Origin: Paenarthrobacter aurescens
Lineage (GTDB): Bacteria > Actinomycetota > Actinomycetes > Actinomycetales > Micrococcaceae
NCBI RefSeq assembly: GCF_041549525.1
Contig: NZ_CP157456.1
Span: forward strand, 1,736,001-1,800,000
DNA length: 64,000 bases
Direction of reading: 5' to 3'
Part shown: one piece after another, positions 46,257-56,102 of the stretch
Position numbering within the stretch: the stretch's first letter is position 1
How the letters are laid out: each line of letters opens with the position of its first letter
Position numbers and translations under genes: made by a program
Notes under the pieces: model-generated
What the model saw: only the letters and a program-made list of their open reading frames with translations
Told to the model about the DNA's origin: nothing
The model's database searches: none

Positions 46257-46330
46257 GACCCATCTCACCATGGGAAGCGCTTGTGGTGGAAACGGGCAGC
46301 AGGTGCCGCAACTGAGGCGTGCCTCTTGAC

Positions 46331-46336
46331 TATGAT
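46331..46336 (+). promoter_or_regulatory. Candidate -10 of leaderless tricorn-protease promoter
   Basis: TATGAT six bases before the ATG at 46343, with no Shine-Dalgarno sequence. Confidence 0.4.
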
Positions 46337-46342
46337 CGAACA

Positions 46343-49300
46343 ATGACCTCCTCCAGCTACCTCCGTTTCCCGCATGTGCACGGCGACCTGGTCACCTTCG
46401 TGGCCGAAGACGACATCTGGATCGCCCCCCTTTCAGGTGGTCGCGCCTGGCGGGTTTCCTCACAGCAACTTCCGGCCAGGAACCCGCGGTTCACTCCGGA
46501 CGGCAAGAGGCTGGTCTGGACCACTGTTGTGGGCACATCGCCGGAGGTGGTCACAGCAAACGTCGACGGCGGCGGGTACAGGCAGCTGACGTACTTCGGG
46601 CACAGCACTACCAAGGTCAAGGGCTTTACGCCCGCAGGCAATGTGGTGGTTACCAGTGCTTTCCAGCAGGCCGAAAGCCGCCACACGTACGCCTACAGCC
46701 TCCCGCTGGACGGTGGTGCCGCCGTCGAACTTCCTTTTGGTCCGGTGGAAGCCGTTGCGTACGGTCCCGAAATCGGTGACGAGAAGCCTGTAGTCCTGGC
46801 AAGCGTGCTCTCCCGCGAGCCCGCGTGGTGGAAGCGTTACCGGGGCGGTACTGCCGGGAAGCTCTGGATCGACTCCGACGGTAACGGCGAGTTTGAGCGC
46901 TTGGCCAAGGAGATCGACGGAAACCTGACTGATCCCTTGTGGATCAAGGGGCGGATCGCCTTCCTCTCGGATCACGAGGGCTACGGAAACCTTTACTCGC
47001 TGCTTCCGGATGGTTCCGATCTGCGCCGGCATACGGACCACGAGGACTTCTACGTTCGCCACGCCAGCACGGACGGCAGCAGAGTTGTCTTTGAATCGGC
47101 AGGCGAGCTGTGGATGATCCCTTCCTTGGATGCCGAGTCCGAGCCCGTCAAATTGGACATCACGCTGGGTTCGGCATCACCGGGCCGGCGCCCCGCGCCG
47201 CTTAGGACGTCCGCCCACTTGGGGGACGTCTTCCCCAACGTGGCCGGAACGGCCAGCGCGGTGGAATCACACGGTACTATCCACTGGCTCCGTCATAAAG
47301 ATGGGCCATCGCGTGTGGTTGAGGCCACGCCGGGGGTCCGTGCCCGGCTTCCCCGGCCGCTCACCGATGGCCGGATAGCTTACGTCGCTGACCACGGGGG
47401 AGTGGAAGCGTTGTATGTCAAGCGCATTGCCGCCCGCCTGGCCCCTGTGATGGAAGTGCCTGCAGTCAGTGCTGAACCCGCGCCTACTGCAGAAGAATCA
47501 ACACCCCTGCCGAAGCCCGTTTCCGCATCCAATGTGATCGGCCAGGCAAATGCTCAGGTGCTCAGCCAAACCACGCCGGCCTCGGATGACCGGGCCCAGG
47601 CCGGTTCGGGCGACGACGCCAAGGCCGAACCATCAGCAGACACTGTGGGTGGTGGTACTGACCCCGCAGTCCCGGTGGCATCGGAAGATTCGGCGATTCT
47701 TCGTGTCGAATTCCCGGCTCCCACCCGAACGAGTGCTTTGGAAGCCAGCCCGGACGGCCGCTGGATTGCCGTGGGTACGTCCTTCGGGGACGTCTTTATT
47801 GCCGACACCACTTCAGGGACACTGGACCGGCTTGTCAGCGTGGGTGAAGGCAGCATCGAGCAATTCTCTTGGTCCAGCGACTCCCAGTGGCTTGCCTGGT
47901 CCGAACCGGTGACGTCTTTCGGTTCCCGGAGCAAGCTGCGGATTGCCCGCCCGGCAGAGCCCGGCTCCGGCATCATTGATGTCACGGACGGCCGCTTCTG
48001 CGATGAGTCTCCGAACTTCACACCGGACGGAAAGTTCCTGGCATTCCTGTCCAACAGAAGCTTTGACCCCGTGTATGACGGTCATTCCTTTGACCTCTCC
48101 TTCCCGAGTCCCATCAAGCCGTACATGGTTGCCTTGGCCGCCGATACGCCGTCGCCCTTTGGCCCTTCCATTGACACACTCGATGACGCCTCACCTGCCG
48201 CGGACAAGGCCGGGAACGTTAAGTCCGACGACGGCGAAGCTCCGGTTGTGCGCGTGGACCCCGAGGGGTTGGCCCACCGGGTTATTGCTGTGCCGGTGCC
48301 CCAGGGGAACTACTCCGGGCTGACCGTGGGTGAGGGCGCATTGTTGTGGCTCGACACCGAACTTGCGGGTGTGATGGGTGATGGGCGTGGCACACTCCAG
48401 GACAAGAAGACTGCGCCTTCCCTGGTTCGCTACGATCTCGCCAAGCGCAAACAGGTTACCCTCGTCAAAGCCGTGGACAGCTACAGGTTGTCCGGTGACC
48501 TTAGCCGGATTGTTTACGTACTCGACAAACAGGTGACGTCCGTCCCTGCCGAGAACAAGGTGGAAGAGGACTCCGCTGAACTCGTGAAGGTGGAGCTGAA
48601 CAGGGTGCGGCTCATCATGGATCCGGTGGCTGCCTGGGGACAGGCCTTTGACGAGGCGTGGAGACTGCAGAGGGACTTCTTCTGGACCGCCGACATGGCC
48701 GGCCAGGACTGGGAGTCGGTGTACAAGCGCTACCGTCCCATTGTGGAAAGGCTGGGCTCCCACGATGACCTGGTTGACCTGCTGTGGGAAATCCACGGTG
48801 AGCTGGGAACCTCACACGCTTACGTCAAACCGATTGCCGTCACCGAGCCCGGACGAAACGGTCAGGGCAGGCTTGGCGCTGAGTTCCAGCTAGGCCACGG
48901 GGGCTGGGAAATTACCCGGATCCTCGCTGGAGAGTCCTCTGACCCCTTGGCTACTTCGCCCATGACGCGTCCAGGGGCTGACGCCAAGGTGGGCGACGTC
49001 CTCTTGGCGATTGACGGCGTCGAGCTTTCTGCGGAACTGACCCCGGCGATGCAACTGGTGGGGTCGGCGGGCAGGACGGTTGAGTTGACCCTCTTGAACG
49101 GCTATGCCCATGGCGGCGCTGCGGGCGTTCAACGACGCGTTGCGGTGGTACCCGTCCGGGATGAGGAACGGTTGCGCTACCAGGATTGGGTCCGGGCCAA
49201 CCGACGCACAGTCCGGGAGGCCTCCGACGGCAAGTTCGGCTACCTGCATATTCCGGACATGATGGCCAACGGGTGGGCGCAGCTTCACCGCGACCTGGAC

Positions 49301-49870
49301 ACAGAGACAGCCTTGGATGGCCTGATTGTTGATGTGCGGCGAAACCGGGGTGGACACACATCCCAGTTGGTTGCCGAATTGATCGGGCGCAAGGTCACGG
49401 GATGGAGCATGCCGCGCGGTGAAAAGCCGCGGACATACCCGCACCACGCGCCGCGCGGACCGGTGATCCTCCTGGCCGATGAATTTGCCGGGTCCGATGG
49501 CGACATCATCACCCAGGTTTCCAAACTGAGGGGCATCGGCCCTGTCATTGGTACGCGGACCTGGGGCGGCGTGGTGGGGATCGATAACCGCTTCTCACTT
49601 GCCGATGGCACGGGAGTCACCCAGCCTCGATACGCAACGTGGTTCAGTGGCGGGATCGGTTGGGACGTCGAAAACCGTGGCGTGGAGCCTGACATCGAAG
49701 TGCTGTTCCCGCCGCACGCATATGCTGCCGGGACAGATCCCCAATTGGAGTACGGAATCGGTGCCCTGAAGGAAATGATTCAGGAACTGCCCACTGACCG
49801 TCCACCTCTGCGCGAGGGCTACCGTAAACTGCGGCCGGCGCCCCTGCCCTCACGTCCCCGGGTGGGTTAG
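46343..49870 (+). CDS. Tricorn protease homologue
   Basis: A 1175-residue cytoplasmic peptidase of the tricorn family (MEROPS S41), which degrades peptides released by the proteasome or other proteases. Two beta-propellers (about 1-370 and 455-760) begin YLRFPHVHGDLVTFVAEDDIW. C1 domain with catalytic His825 (ELGTSHAYV), PDZ domain (about 850-930), and C2 domain with catalytic Ser1051 in FAGSDGD (nucleophile) and RTWGGVVGID follow. A low-complexity Ala/Pro/Ser insert (about 376-450) joins the two propellers. Start at ATG 46343 with TATGAT 6 bases upstream. Followed by a strong terminator (49900-49945). Confidence 0.92.
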   Translation: MTSSSYLRFPHVHGDLVTFVAEDDIWIAPLSGGRAWRVSSQQLPARNPRFTPDGKRLVWTTVVGTSPEVVTANVDGGGYRQLTYFGHSTTKVKGFTPAGNVVVTSAFQQAESRHTYAYSLPLDGGAAVELPFGPVEAVAYGPEIGDEKPVVLASVLSREPAWWKRYRGGTAGKLWIDSDGNGEFERLAKEIDGNLTDPLWIKGRIAFLSDHEGYGNLYSLLPDGSDLRRHTDHEDFYVRHASTDGSRVVFESAGELWMIPSLDAESEPVKLDITLGSASPGRRPAPLRTSAHLGDVFPNVAGTASAVESHGTIHWLRHKDGPSRVVEATPGVRARLPRPLTDGRIAYVADHGGVEALYVKRIAARLAPVMEVPAVSAEPAPTAEESTPLPKPVSASNVIGQANAQVLSQTTPASDDRAQAGSGDDAKAEPSADTVGGGTDPAVPVASEDSAILRVEFPAPTRTSALEASPDGRWIAVGTSFGDVFIADTTSGTLDRLVSVGEGSIEQFSWSSDSQWLAWSEPVTSFGSRSKLRIARPAEPGSGIIDVTDGRFCDESPNFTPDGKFLAFLSNRSFDPVYDGHSFDLSFPSPIKPYMVALAADTPSPFGPSIDTLDDASPAADKAGNVKSDDGEAPVVRVDPEGLAHRVIAVPVPQGNYSGLTVGEGALLWLDTELAGVMGDGRGTLQDKKTAPSLVRYDLAKRKQVTLVKAVDSYRLSGDLSRIVYVLDKQVTSVPAENKVEEDSAELVKVELNRVRLIMDPVAAWGQAFDEAWRLQRDFFWTADMAGQDWESVYKRYRPIVERLGSHDDLVDLLWEIHGELGTSHAYVKPIAVTEPGRNGQGRLGAEFQLGHGGWEITRILAGESSDPLATSPMTRPGADAKVGDVLLAIDGVELSAELTPAMQLVGSAGRTVELTLLNGYAHGGAAGVQRRVAVVPVRDEERLRYQDWVRANRRTVREASDGKFGYLHIPDMMANGWAQLHRDLDTETALDGLIVDVRRNRGGHTSQLVAELIGRKVTGWSMPRGEKPRTYPHHAPRGPVILLADEFAGSDGDIITQVSKLRGIGPVIGTRTWGGVVGIDNRFSLADGTGVTQPRYATWFSGGIGWDVENRGVEPDIEVLFPPHAYAAGTDPQLEYGIGALKEMIQELPTDRPPLREGYRKLRPAPLPSRPRVG

Positions 49871-49899
49871 CGCCACCAGGGCATGAACACGCGGGCATG

Positions 49900-49945
49900 A
49901 AAGAGCCCCGCCACTTCCTGAAGGAGTGGCGGGGCTCTTTTTGTA
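49900..49945. terminator. Terminator after tricorn protease gene
   Basis: Perfect 16-bp stem AAAGAGCCCCGCCACT (49900-49915) with AGTGGCGGGGCTCTTT (49925-49940), 9-base loop, then TTTTGT. It sits between the convergent tricorn and OsmC genes and can work in both directions. Confidence 0.9.
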
Positions 49946-49981
49946 CCTACGGGGCCGTCTCATGACCGGCCCTCTGTGCAG

Positions 49982-50410
49982 TTATGCTGCGAGCGTGGCA
50001 TCCAAGGTGATCTCAATGCTGGCCAGTGCGCCCGATACCGGGCAGCCGGTCTTGGCGTCCTCGGAAATGCGGCGGAAGTCTTCCTCGGAGAGGCCAGGAA
50101 CCTTCGCGGTCATGGTCAGGTGGCTACCTGTGATGCCCGTTCCGGGAACGAACGTAACGTCCGCCTTGGTGTTTACTTCTTCTGCGGTGAACCCTTCGCC
50201 TGCCAGGGCGTGGCTGAAGGCCATGGAGAAGCATGCGGAGTGAGCAGCGGCGATCAGTTCTTCAGGGCTGGTCTTGCCGCCGGCCTGCTCGGTGCGGGCC
50301 TTCCACGTGACATCGAAAGTGCCCAGACCTGAGCTGTCCAGCGTTGTGTTACCGGCGCCCTCCATCAGGTTGCCGTTCCAAACCGTGTGTGCGGTGCGTG
50401 TTGCTGCCAT
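49982..50410 (-). CDS. osmC: OsmC family peroxiredoxin-like protein
   Basis: A 142-residue OsmC/Ohr-fold protein that reduces organic hydroperoxides. The reactive cysteines are at AAHSACFSMAFSHAL (near residue 60) and AKTGCPVSGAL (near 125). The N-terminus TAHTVWNGNLMEGAGNTTLDSSGLG is that of the OsmC subfamily (142 residues) rather than Ohr. The ATG at 50410 is fixed by AAGGAGT about 6 bases upstream; readings from 50506 are unconserved. Regulation cannot be read from the sequence. Confidence 0.9.
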   Translation of the reverse strand: MAATRTAHTVWNGNLMEGAGNTTLDSSGLGTFDVTWKARTEQAGGKTSPEELIAAAHSACFSMAFSHALAGEGFTAEEVNTKADVTFVPGTGITGSHLTMTAKVPGLSEEDFRRISEDAKTGCPVSGALASIEITLDATLAA

Positions 50411-50539
50411 GTCCACTCCTTGAAAATCGTTGTGAGTCGGCACCAGCCTTCGGCAGGTGCCACCGGGTTCAATCCTAGGGATTTGCCTGCCGGAGCGCAC
50501 GGTCATTCCGCTGACGGTGGATTGTGACCCCCGGGCGAA

Positions 50540-50893
50540 CTAGTTCCAGAGAGTGGCAATCGCGATGTTGATCAGAGCCAGGCCACCCACGCCGTGGGCC
50601 AGCCCGGTGGAGACCGGCTCGCCCTTCTTCACCTTGCGGGAGCCGATAACGGCCAGGACACCAACGGCTACGCCAATGGCGAACTTGACTCCGAGCTTGA
50701 AGTAGTTGGGATCCGCGTCCGGCAGCAGCGGGAAGATGCCCATCATGGCGATGCCGGTGAGAAGCTGAAGGAAGGCGCCGTCGCGCTGGCGCGGATGGAC
50801 GGTTGGCGTCTTGAGGGTGGCGATCCAGTAGCCCACAATCATGGCTGCGCCGACGATGTGCAAGAACACCAGGATGTTGAAGAGAATACTCAT
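50540..50893 (-). CDS. Conserved hypothetical membrane protein
   Basis: A 117-residue protein with four membrane segments (about 4-24, 44-58, 66-84, 95-114). No catalytic motif is visible. N-terminal MSILFNILVFLHIVGAAMIVGYWIA is family-like in actinobacteria, but no function is established that I can name. ATG at 50893. It lies downstream of the E2 gene on the same strand, separated from it by a 20-bp hairpin. Confidence 0.75.
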   Translation of the reverse strand: MSILFNILVFLHIVGAAMIVGYWIATLKTPTVHPRQRDGAFLQLLTGIAMMGIFPLLPDADPNYFKLGVKFAIGVAVGVLAVIGSRKVKKGEPVSTGLAHGVGGLALINIAIATLWN

Positions 50894-50984
50894 GGCCCCA
50901 GCTTATCCAGATGGTTCTACGTCCCGTAGCAAAGCCACGCGGACTCCTTGAGACAGCCAGGTGGTGTGACTGCGGGTCCGGTAC

Positions 50985-51030
50985 AGCAGAAGGGCAGGTT
51001 ACCGGTATCCCGGTAACCTGCCCTTCTGCT
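50985..51030. terminator. Strong hairpin downstream of the E2 gene
   Basis: Perfect 20-bp stem: 50985-51004 (AGCAGAAGGGCAGGTTACCG) with 51011-51030 (reverse complement), 6-base loop. It lies 30 bases after the E2 stop on the minus strand. No T run follows in the minus direction, so it may stabilise the 3' end as well as terminate. Confidence 0.75.
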
Positions 51031-51059
51031 TGTGCAGAGCTGTTTAGTAGTGCGGGGCC

Positions 51060-52790
51060 TTAGAGGCCGAGGTCAGCTTCGAAAGCGCCCTCTTCAAGGC
51101 GGGCCTTGAGGGTCTGCAGGAAGCGGCCCGCATCGGCACCGTCCACTAGGCGGTGATCGTACGTCAGCGACAGGTACATCATGGAACGGATAGCGATCGA
51201 GTCGTCGCCATTCTCGTCCGCCACAACCACGGCGCGCTTGACGATCGCGCCGGTTCCGAGGATACCCACCTGAGGCTGGTTGATGATCGGGGTATCAAAC
51301 AGTGCACCAACGGAACCGATGTTGGTGATGCTGAAGGTGCCACCGGACAGCTCGTCCGGACCGATCTTGCCGTCGCGGGTGCGTCCTGCGACATCAGCGA
51401 TCTTGCTGGCCAAGCCAGCAAGGTTCAAGTTGCCGGCGTCGGAAATGACGGGAACCAGAAGGCCCTTGTCAGTGTCGACGGCGATCGCCAGGTGCTCGGC
51501 GTTGTGGTAAGTGATTTCCTGCTTGGATTCATCGTAAGCAGCGTTGAGCTTGGGGTGCTGCTTCAGTGCCTCGGCCACAGCCTTGGCGATAAACGGCAGG
51601 AACGTCAGCTTGACGCCATTCTGGGCCTGGAACGAGTTCTTGGCCTTCAGGCGGAGCTTGGCGATCTTGGTCATGTCGACCTCGTGCACCTGCGTCAACT
51701 GGGTGGAGACCTCAAGGGACTCGCGCATGCGCCGGGCAATGACCTGGCGGATACGCGGTGCCTTCTCGGTGGTACCGCGCAAGGAGGACGCAACCACGGG
51801 GGCGGCGGTCTTGGCAGCGGGAGCTGCGGCCGGAGCAGCTGCAGCGGGAGCGGCAGCAGCCTGCTTGGCTTCAGCGGCGGCAAGGACATCCTGCTTGCGG
51901 ATGCGGCCGCCCACGCCGGTGCCGGAGACCGATGCGATGTCTACACCGTGCTGGTTGGCCAGCTTACGAACCAGAGGAGTGACGTAGCCGGATTCCGAGG
52001 AACCTTCTGCCGCGGGAGCAGCAGCAGTAGCAGGAGCAGCCTGGGCGGGTGCGGCAGCGGGCGCAGCCGGGGCCGGTGCAGCAGCAGGTGCGGGCGCAGC
52101 GGGTGCGGCAGCAGGAGCAGCGGGTGCTTCTGCTGCCGGGGCAGCCGCAGGGGCCGGAGCCGAAGCGGGAGCAGCGCCTGAGCCGATGACGGCCAGGACG
52201 GAGCCAACCTCAGCTGTCTCGTCCTCGCTGACGCGGATTTCCTGCAGGGTGCCGGCAACGGGGGAGGGGATCTCGGTGTCTACCTTGTCGGTGGAAACTT
52301 CGAGGAGGGGCTCATCTACCTCAACGGTGTCGCCAACTGCCTTCAGCCAGCGGGTAACCGTACCTTCAGTAACGCTCTCACCCAGTGCGGGGAGGGTCAC
52401 TTCGTGGCCTTCGCCGGAAGCAGCGGGCGCCTCGGCTGCCGGTGCTTCTTCAGCAGCAGGTGCGGCAGGAGCTTCTTCGGCAGCCGGAGCGGCCTGCTCG
52501 GCAGGGGCTTCCTCAGCCGGTGCGGCCTCGGCGGCCGTAGCGGCGGAGCCGGAACCGTCACCGATGCGGACCAGGGGAGCGCCAACTTCAGCCGTCTCGT
52601 CTTCAGCGACGAGGATTTCTTCGATGACGCCAGAGATCGGAGAAGGGATTTCAGTGTCTACTTTGTCGGTTGAAACCTCGAGCAACGGCTCGTCGATCTC
52701 TACCCGGTCACCAACCTGCTTGAGCCAGCGGGTGACGGTTCCTTCGGTGACACTCTCACCGAGGGCGGGCAAGTTAACGGATTCAGACAT
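51060..52790 (-). CDS. sucB: 2-Oxoacid dehydrogenase E2 (dihydrolipoamide acyltransferase)
   Basis: A 576-residue E2 component of a 2-oxoacid dehydrogenase complex. Two lipoyl domains are visible: both have [16 protein letters not shown] with the lipoylated Lys (near residues 43 and 168). Ala/Pro-rich swinging linkers follow each, then the E3-binding domain ([28 protein letters not shown] near 270) and the catalytic acyltransferase domain with [15 protein letters not shown] near the C-terminus (catalytic His and Asp). In actinobacteria this protein often serves both pyruvate and 2-oxoglutarate complexes, so sucB or aceF fits. Followed by lpd upstream on the same strand; lipB/lipA supply its cofactor. 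Confidence 0.93.
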   Translation of the reverse strand: MSESVNLPALGESVTEGTVTRWLKQVGDRVEIDEPLLEVSTDKVDTEIPSPISGVIEEILVAEDETAEVGAPLVRIGDGSGSAATAAEAAPAEEAPAEQAAPAAEEAPAAPAAEEAPAAEAPAASGEGHEVTLPALGESVTEGTVTRWLKAVGDTVEVDEPLLEVSTDKVDTEIPSPVAGTLQEIRVSEDETAEVGSVLAVIGSGAAPASAPAPAAAPAAEAPAAPAAAPAAPAPAAAPAPAAPAAAPAQAAPATAAAPAAEGSSESGYVTPLVRKLANQHGVDIASVSGTGVGGRIRKQDVLAAAEAKQAAAAPAAAAPAAAPAAKTAAPVVASSLRGTTEKAPRIRQVIARRMRESLEVSTQLTQVHEVDMTKIAKLRLKAKNSFQAQNGVKLTFLPFIAKAVAEALKQHPKLNAAYDESKQEITYHNAEHLAIAVDTDKGLLVPVISDAGNLNLAGLASKIADVAGRTRDGKIGPDELSGGTFSITNIGSVGALFDTPIINQPQVGILGTGAIVKRAVVVADENGDDSIAIRSMMYLSLTYDHRLVDGADAGRFLQTLKARLEEGAFEADLGL

Positions 52791-52840
52791 GTCGTCCCCG
52801 TTCTCCTTATTGATCTTTATGCGGATGAATTCTGCTGGTT

Positions 52841-52886
52841 CGGGTCAGGTGCATACGGACATGGAGCGCCGCATGCACCTGACCCG
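52841..52886. terminator. Hairpin between E3 and E2 genes
   Basis: Perfect 14-bp arms CGGGTCAGGTGCAT (52841-52854) and ATGCACCTGACCCG (52873-52886), 18-base loop. On the minus strand it follows lpd. No T run, so it may modulate E2 expression relative to lpd rather than end transcription. Confidence 0.55.
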
Positions 52887-52902
52887 GGGGTCTTGGTAAG
52901 AC

Positions 52903-54285
52903 TTAGCCGTGGAGTGCCTTGCCCGCGAGGGCAAGGTGGGCTTCGCCCAGGCTTTCGTTCTGGGTGGGGTGGGCGTGGACCAGCTGGGCCACGTCCTCCG
53001 GGTAGGCTTCCCAGTTCACGATCAGCTGGGCCTCACCGATCTGCTCGCCCATGCGGGAGCCGATCATGTGGATGCCAACTACGGGGCCATCCTTCTGGCG
53101 GACAAGTTTGACGATGCCGCCGGTGCCCAGGATCGAGCTCTTGCCGTTGCCTGCCAGATTGAATTCCTGGGTCTGCACCTGGTCCTCGCCGAACTTCTCC
53201 TTGGCAGCCTTTTCGGTGTAGCCGACAGTGGCGATCTCGGGCTCGCAGTAGGTGACCTTGGGGATGTTGATGTCCTCAACGATTGCCGGGTTAAGACCGG
53301 CGATTTCTTCTGCGACAAAGATGCCCTGCTGGTAGCCACGGTGTGCCAGCTGGACGCCGGGAACGATGTCGCCGACGGCGTAAATGTTGCCGACGCCGGT
53401 GTGGAGGCGCTCGTTGGTGATGACGAAGCCGCGGTCGATGGTGATGCCGGCTTCTTCGTAGCCAAGGTTTGCGGTGACGGGACCACGGCCAACGGCGACC
53501 AGCAGGAGGTCGGCTTCGAACGTCTGGCCGTCAACCAAGGTGACCTTCACGCCGTCATCGTTCTGCTCAACGCCCTGGAAGAAGATGCCGGTGGTGAACT
53601 TGATGCCGCGCTTCTTGAAGGCACGCTCAAGGTTCTTGACGATCGCAGCGTCCTCGTTGGGGACCAAGGAGGGGAGGCCTTCGATGATGGTGACATCCAC
53701 GCCGAAGGACTTCCATACGGAAGCAAATTCGACACCGATGACGCCGCCGCCCAGGACAATGGCGCTCTTGGGGATGTAGTCCATGGTGAGGGCTTGATCG
53801 GAGGTGATGACCTTGCCGCCGATTTCCAGGCCGGGCAGCGACCGGGAGTAGGAACCCGTGGCCAGAACGATGTTCTTGCCCGTGTAGGAGGTGCCGTTCA
53901 CGACGACAGTGTTGTTGCCCTGGAGCTTTCCTTCACCCTCAATGACGGTGATGCCCTTGGACTTGATAAGCCCTTGGAGGCCCTTGAACTTACCGGCAAT
54001 GATGCCATCCTTGTACGCGTTCACGGCCGACATGTCGATGCTGTCGAGCGTAACGTTCACGCCATACTTGGCTGAATCGCGTGCATGGTCGGCCAGTTCG
54101 GCCGAGTGCAGGAGTGCCTTGGTGGGAATGCAACCGTTGTGCAGGCAGGTTCCGCCGAGCTTTGCCTTTTCCACAAGGCCAACGGTGAACCCAAGCTGAA
54201 CGGCCCGCAGGGCAGTGGCGTAGCCGCCGCTGCCGCCACCGAGTACCAGGATGTCGAATTCTTGCGCAGTTGCCTGATCGGCCAC
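52903..54285 (-). CDS. lpdA: Dihydrolipoyl dehydrogenase (E3)
   Basis: A 460-residue FAD enzyme that reoxidises dihydrolipoyl groups of E2 with NAD+. The FAD-binding GGGSGGYATALRA lies near residue 14, the redox disulfide is in GGTCLHNGCIPTKALL (C-x4-C near 43), the NAD motif GGGVIGVEFASVW near 175, and the C-terminal catalytic HAHPTQNESLGEAH near 440. The GTG at 54285 with GAGGGAG 8 bases upstream gives the family N-terminus and length; an upstream in-frame codon at 54330 is not needed. Precedes the E2 gene on the minus strand. Confidence 0.95.
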   Translation of the reverse strand: MADQATAQEFDILVLGGGSGGYATALRAVQLGFTVGLVEKAKLGGTCLHNGCIPTKALLHSAELADHARDSAKYGVNVTLDSIDMSAVNAYKDGIIAGKFKGLQGLIKSKGITVIEGEGKLQGNNTVVVNGTSYTGKNIVLATGSYSRSLPGLEIGGKVITSDQALTMDYIPKSAIVLGGGVIGVEFASVWKSFGVDVTIIEGLPSLVPNEDAAIVKNLERAFKKRGIKFTTGIFFQGVEQNDDGVKVTLVDGQTFEADLLLVAVGRGPVTANLGYEEAGITIDRGFVITNERLHTGVGNIYAVGDIVPGVQLAHRGYQQGIFVAEEIAGLNPAIVEDINIPKVTYCEPEIATVGYTEKAAKEKFGEDQVQTQEFNLAGNGKSSILGTGGIVKLVRQKDGPVVGIHMIGSRMGEQIGEAQLIVNWEAYPEDVAQLVHAHPTQNESLGEAHLALAGKALHG

Positions 54286-54578
54286 TAAAACGCTCCCTCG
54301 CGTGAATGATGACACGGGACTGCGTGCCATCTGGTCTTTGGAACTTGTTCTGCCGTGATTATGTCAGCACCTAAGTTCTCTTGCATTTGTGACTATCGAG
54401 TTCACCTTAGCGAACCACTTACCCATGCTCCACCCTCTGCGGGCGTTTTGGGGAGCGCTTGTGTCCAGACTCACGTTCACTTGTGACACAGCGCTACCGC
54501 CCGCATAATTCCGGGGTTGCGCGGGCCCGCACCGGAGATCCGGCAGGGGCGCGCGCAACCCGGAAGGGCAGATTGATG
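54286..54578. other. Intergenic region lpdA / pepA
   Basis: About 290 bases with no gene. An imperfect inverted repeat (GGGTTGCGCG at 54514-54523 with CGCGCAACCC at 54552-54561, 28-base loop) could end pepA transcription. Confidence 0.4.
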
Positions 54579-56102
54579 CTAGGCGGAGTGGTCCAGGAGA
54601 TCCTCGGCGTAGGCAAGCAGGGTGCGGACAGTGCATCCGGTGCCCTGCTTGGGCGTGTAACCATACGGGGCGCCATTGTTAAACGACGGTCCAGCGATGT
54701 CCACGTGGGCCCAAGGAATCTGTTGCCCGTCGTCGTTCTTCCCCACAAATTCGCGGAGGAAAACTGCAGCGGTCATCATGCCACCGTTGCGTTCACCAAT
54801 ATTCGCCAAATCCGCTACCTGTGAGTCCAGGCTCGGACGGAGTTCTTCGGGCAAAGGCATTGGCCAAACCAGCTCGCCGGCCCTGTCAGCGGCCGACTTC
54901 AGGGCTTGGGTGACCGAATCGGATCCCATGACGCCGGCTGTGCGCAAACCAAGGGCGATCAGCTGGGCACCTGTCAGTGTTGCGACGTCAATAATGGCGT
55001 CCGGCTTCTCCAGGCTCGCCGCGACAATGCCGTCGGCCATGACCAGGCGCCCCTCGGCGTCGGTGTTCAGGACCTCAACGGTCTTGCCGCCGTAGATGGT
55101 GAAAACATCAGCAGGCCGGGCAGCGGCGCCCGACGGCATGTTCTCCGCAATGCAGAGCCATGCAGTGGCCTTCAGCGGCAGGCCGAGCGAGGCGATGGCC
55201 AGGACGGTGTTAAGAACGACGGCGGCACCGGCCATGTCGCTTTTCATGTCGCCCATGCCCAGGGCCGGCTTGATGGAAATGCCGCCGGTGTCGAACGTGA
55301 TGCCCTTACCGACCAGTGCGATCTTCTTGGTGGCCTTTGCCGGGGCGTATTCGACTTTGACCAGGCGCGGCTGGCGGGTGGATCCCTTGCCAACGCCCAG
55401 AATTCCGCCGAAGCCTTCCTTTTCAAGGCGCTTCTCATCCCAGACGGTGATCTTGACCGGAAGGCCCTTGGCAAGTTCCTTGGCGGACTCGGCGAAGGAC
55501 TCGGGGTACAGGTGGCTGGGAGGTTGGTTGACCAACGTGCGGGTTGAATTGACGGCGCGGGCCAGCACAATGGCCCGGTCCAGTCCGGGCTGGGCGGACT
55601 TGGCATCAACATCCGAGAAAATCAGCACCTTGGCTACAGGTGCATTTAGCCCATCTTTGCTGGAACGGTGCTCGGTGTAGGAATACGCGCCCAAAGCCGC
55701 GCCCTCGGCAACAGCGGTGACATCGGCAGGGGTGGTTGTAGGGAAAGCCAAGGTGACCGACGCCGTACCGGCCAGCTGGCGAACGGCGGACCCTGCGGCG
55801 CGGCGCAGGGCTTCTTCGCCCAGGCTTCCGTCATCGTTGAGCTTTCCCACTCCTGCAAGGACAAGAATCCCCGAGCCGGTCTCCGGCAAGCCCGGAAGCC
55901 GGTGCGCCTGGTCAGTAGCCCCGGTGATTCCCAGGATCTTCAGCGACCCTGCCAGGGATTCGGCGGCCTTGGCACTCAACGGGTTGGACAGCAGTACAGG
56001 CCCGTCCGCTCCTTGGGCAACGCCAATGACAAGGGCGTCGCTGGGGGACTTTTTCAGGTCCTTGGCGATGATGCCCAGGATGATGTCAGTAGTCTTGACC
56101 AC
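54579..56102 (-). CDS. pepA: Leucyl aminopeptidase (M17)
   Basis: A 507-residue two-metal aminopeptidase. The C-terminal catalytic domain (about 180-500) has VGKGITFDTGGISIKPALGMGDMKSDM with metal-binding Lys/Asp residues (near 265), NMPSGAARPAD, and the signature NTDAEGRLVMADG (near 345). The N-terminal macro-like domain is variable. Members release N-terminal Leu and other residues and may recycle peptides. The GTG at 56102 has GAGGA about 8 bases upstream. It is a lone gene; the shared strand with lpdA and sucB does not prove one transcript. Confidence 0.94.
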   Translation of the reverse strand: MVKTTDIILGIIAKDLKKSPSDALVIGVAQGADGPVLLSNPLSAKAAESLAGSLKILGITGATDQAHRLPGLPETGSGILVLAGVGKLNDDGSLGEEALRRAAGSAVRQLAGTASVTLAFPTTTPADVTAVAEGAALGAYSYTEHRSSKDGLNAPVAKVLIFSDVDAKSAQPGLDRAIVLARAVNSTRTLVNQPPSHLYPESFAESAKELAKGLPVKITVWDEKRLEKEGFGGILGVGKGSTRQPRLVKVEYAPAKATKKIALVGKGITFDTGGISIKPALGMGDMKSDMAGAAVVLNTVLAIASLGLPLKATAWLCIAENMPSGAAARPADVFTIYGGKTVEVLNTDAEGRLVMADGIVAASLEKPDAIIDVATLTGAQLIALGLRTAGVMGSDSVTQALKSAADRAGELVWPMPLPEELRPSLDSQVADLANIGERNGGMMTAAVFLREFVGKNDDGQQIPWAHVDIAGPSFNNGAPYGYTPKQGTGCTVRTLLAYAEDLLDHSA

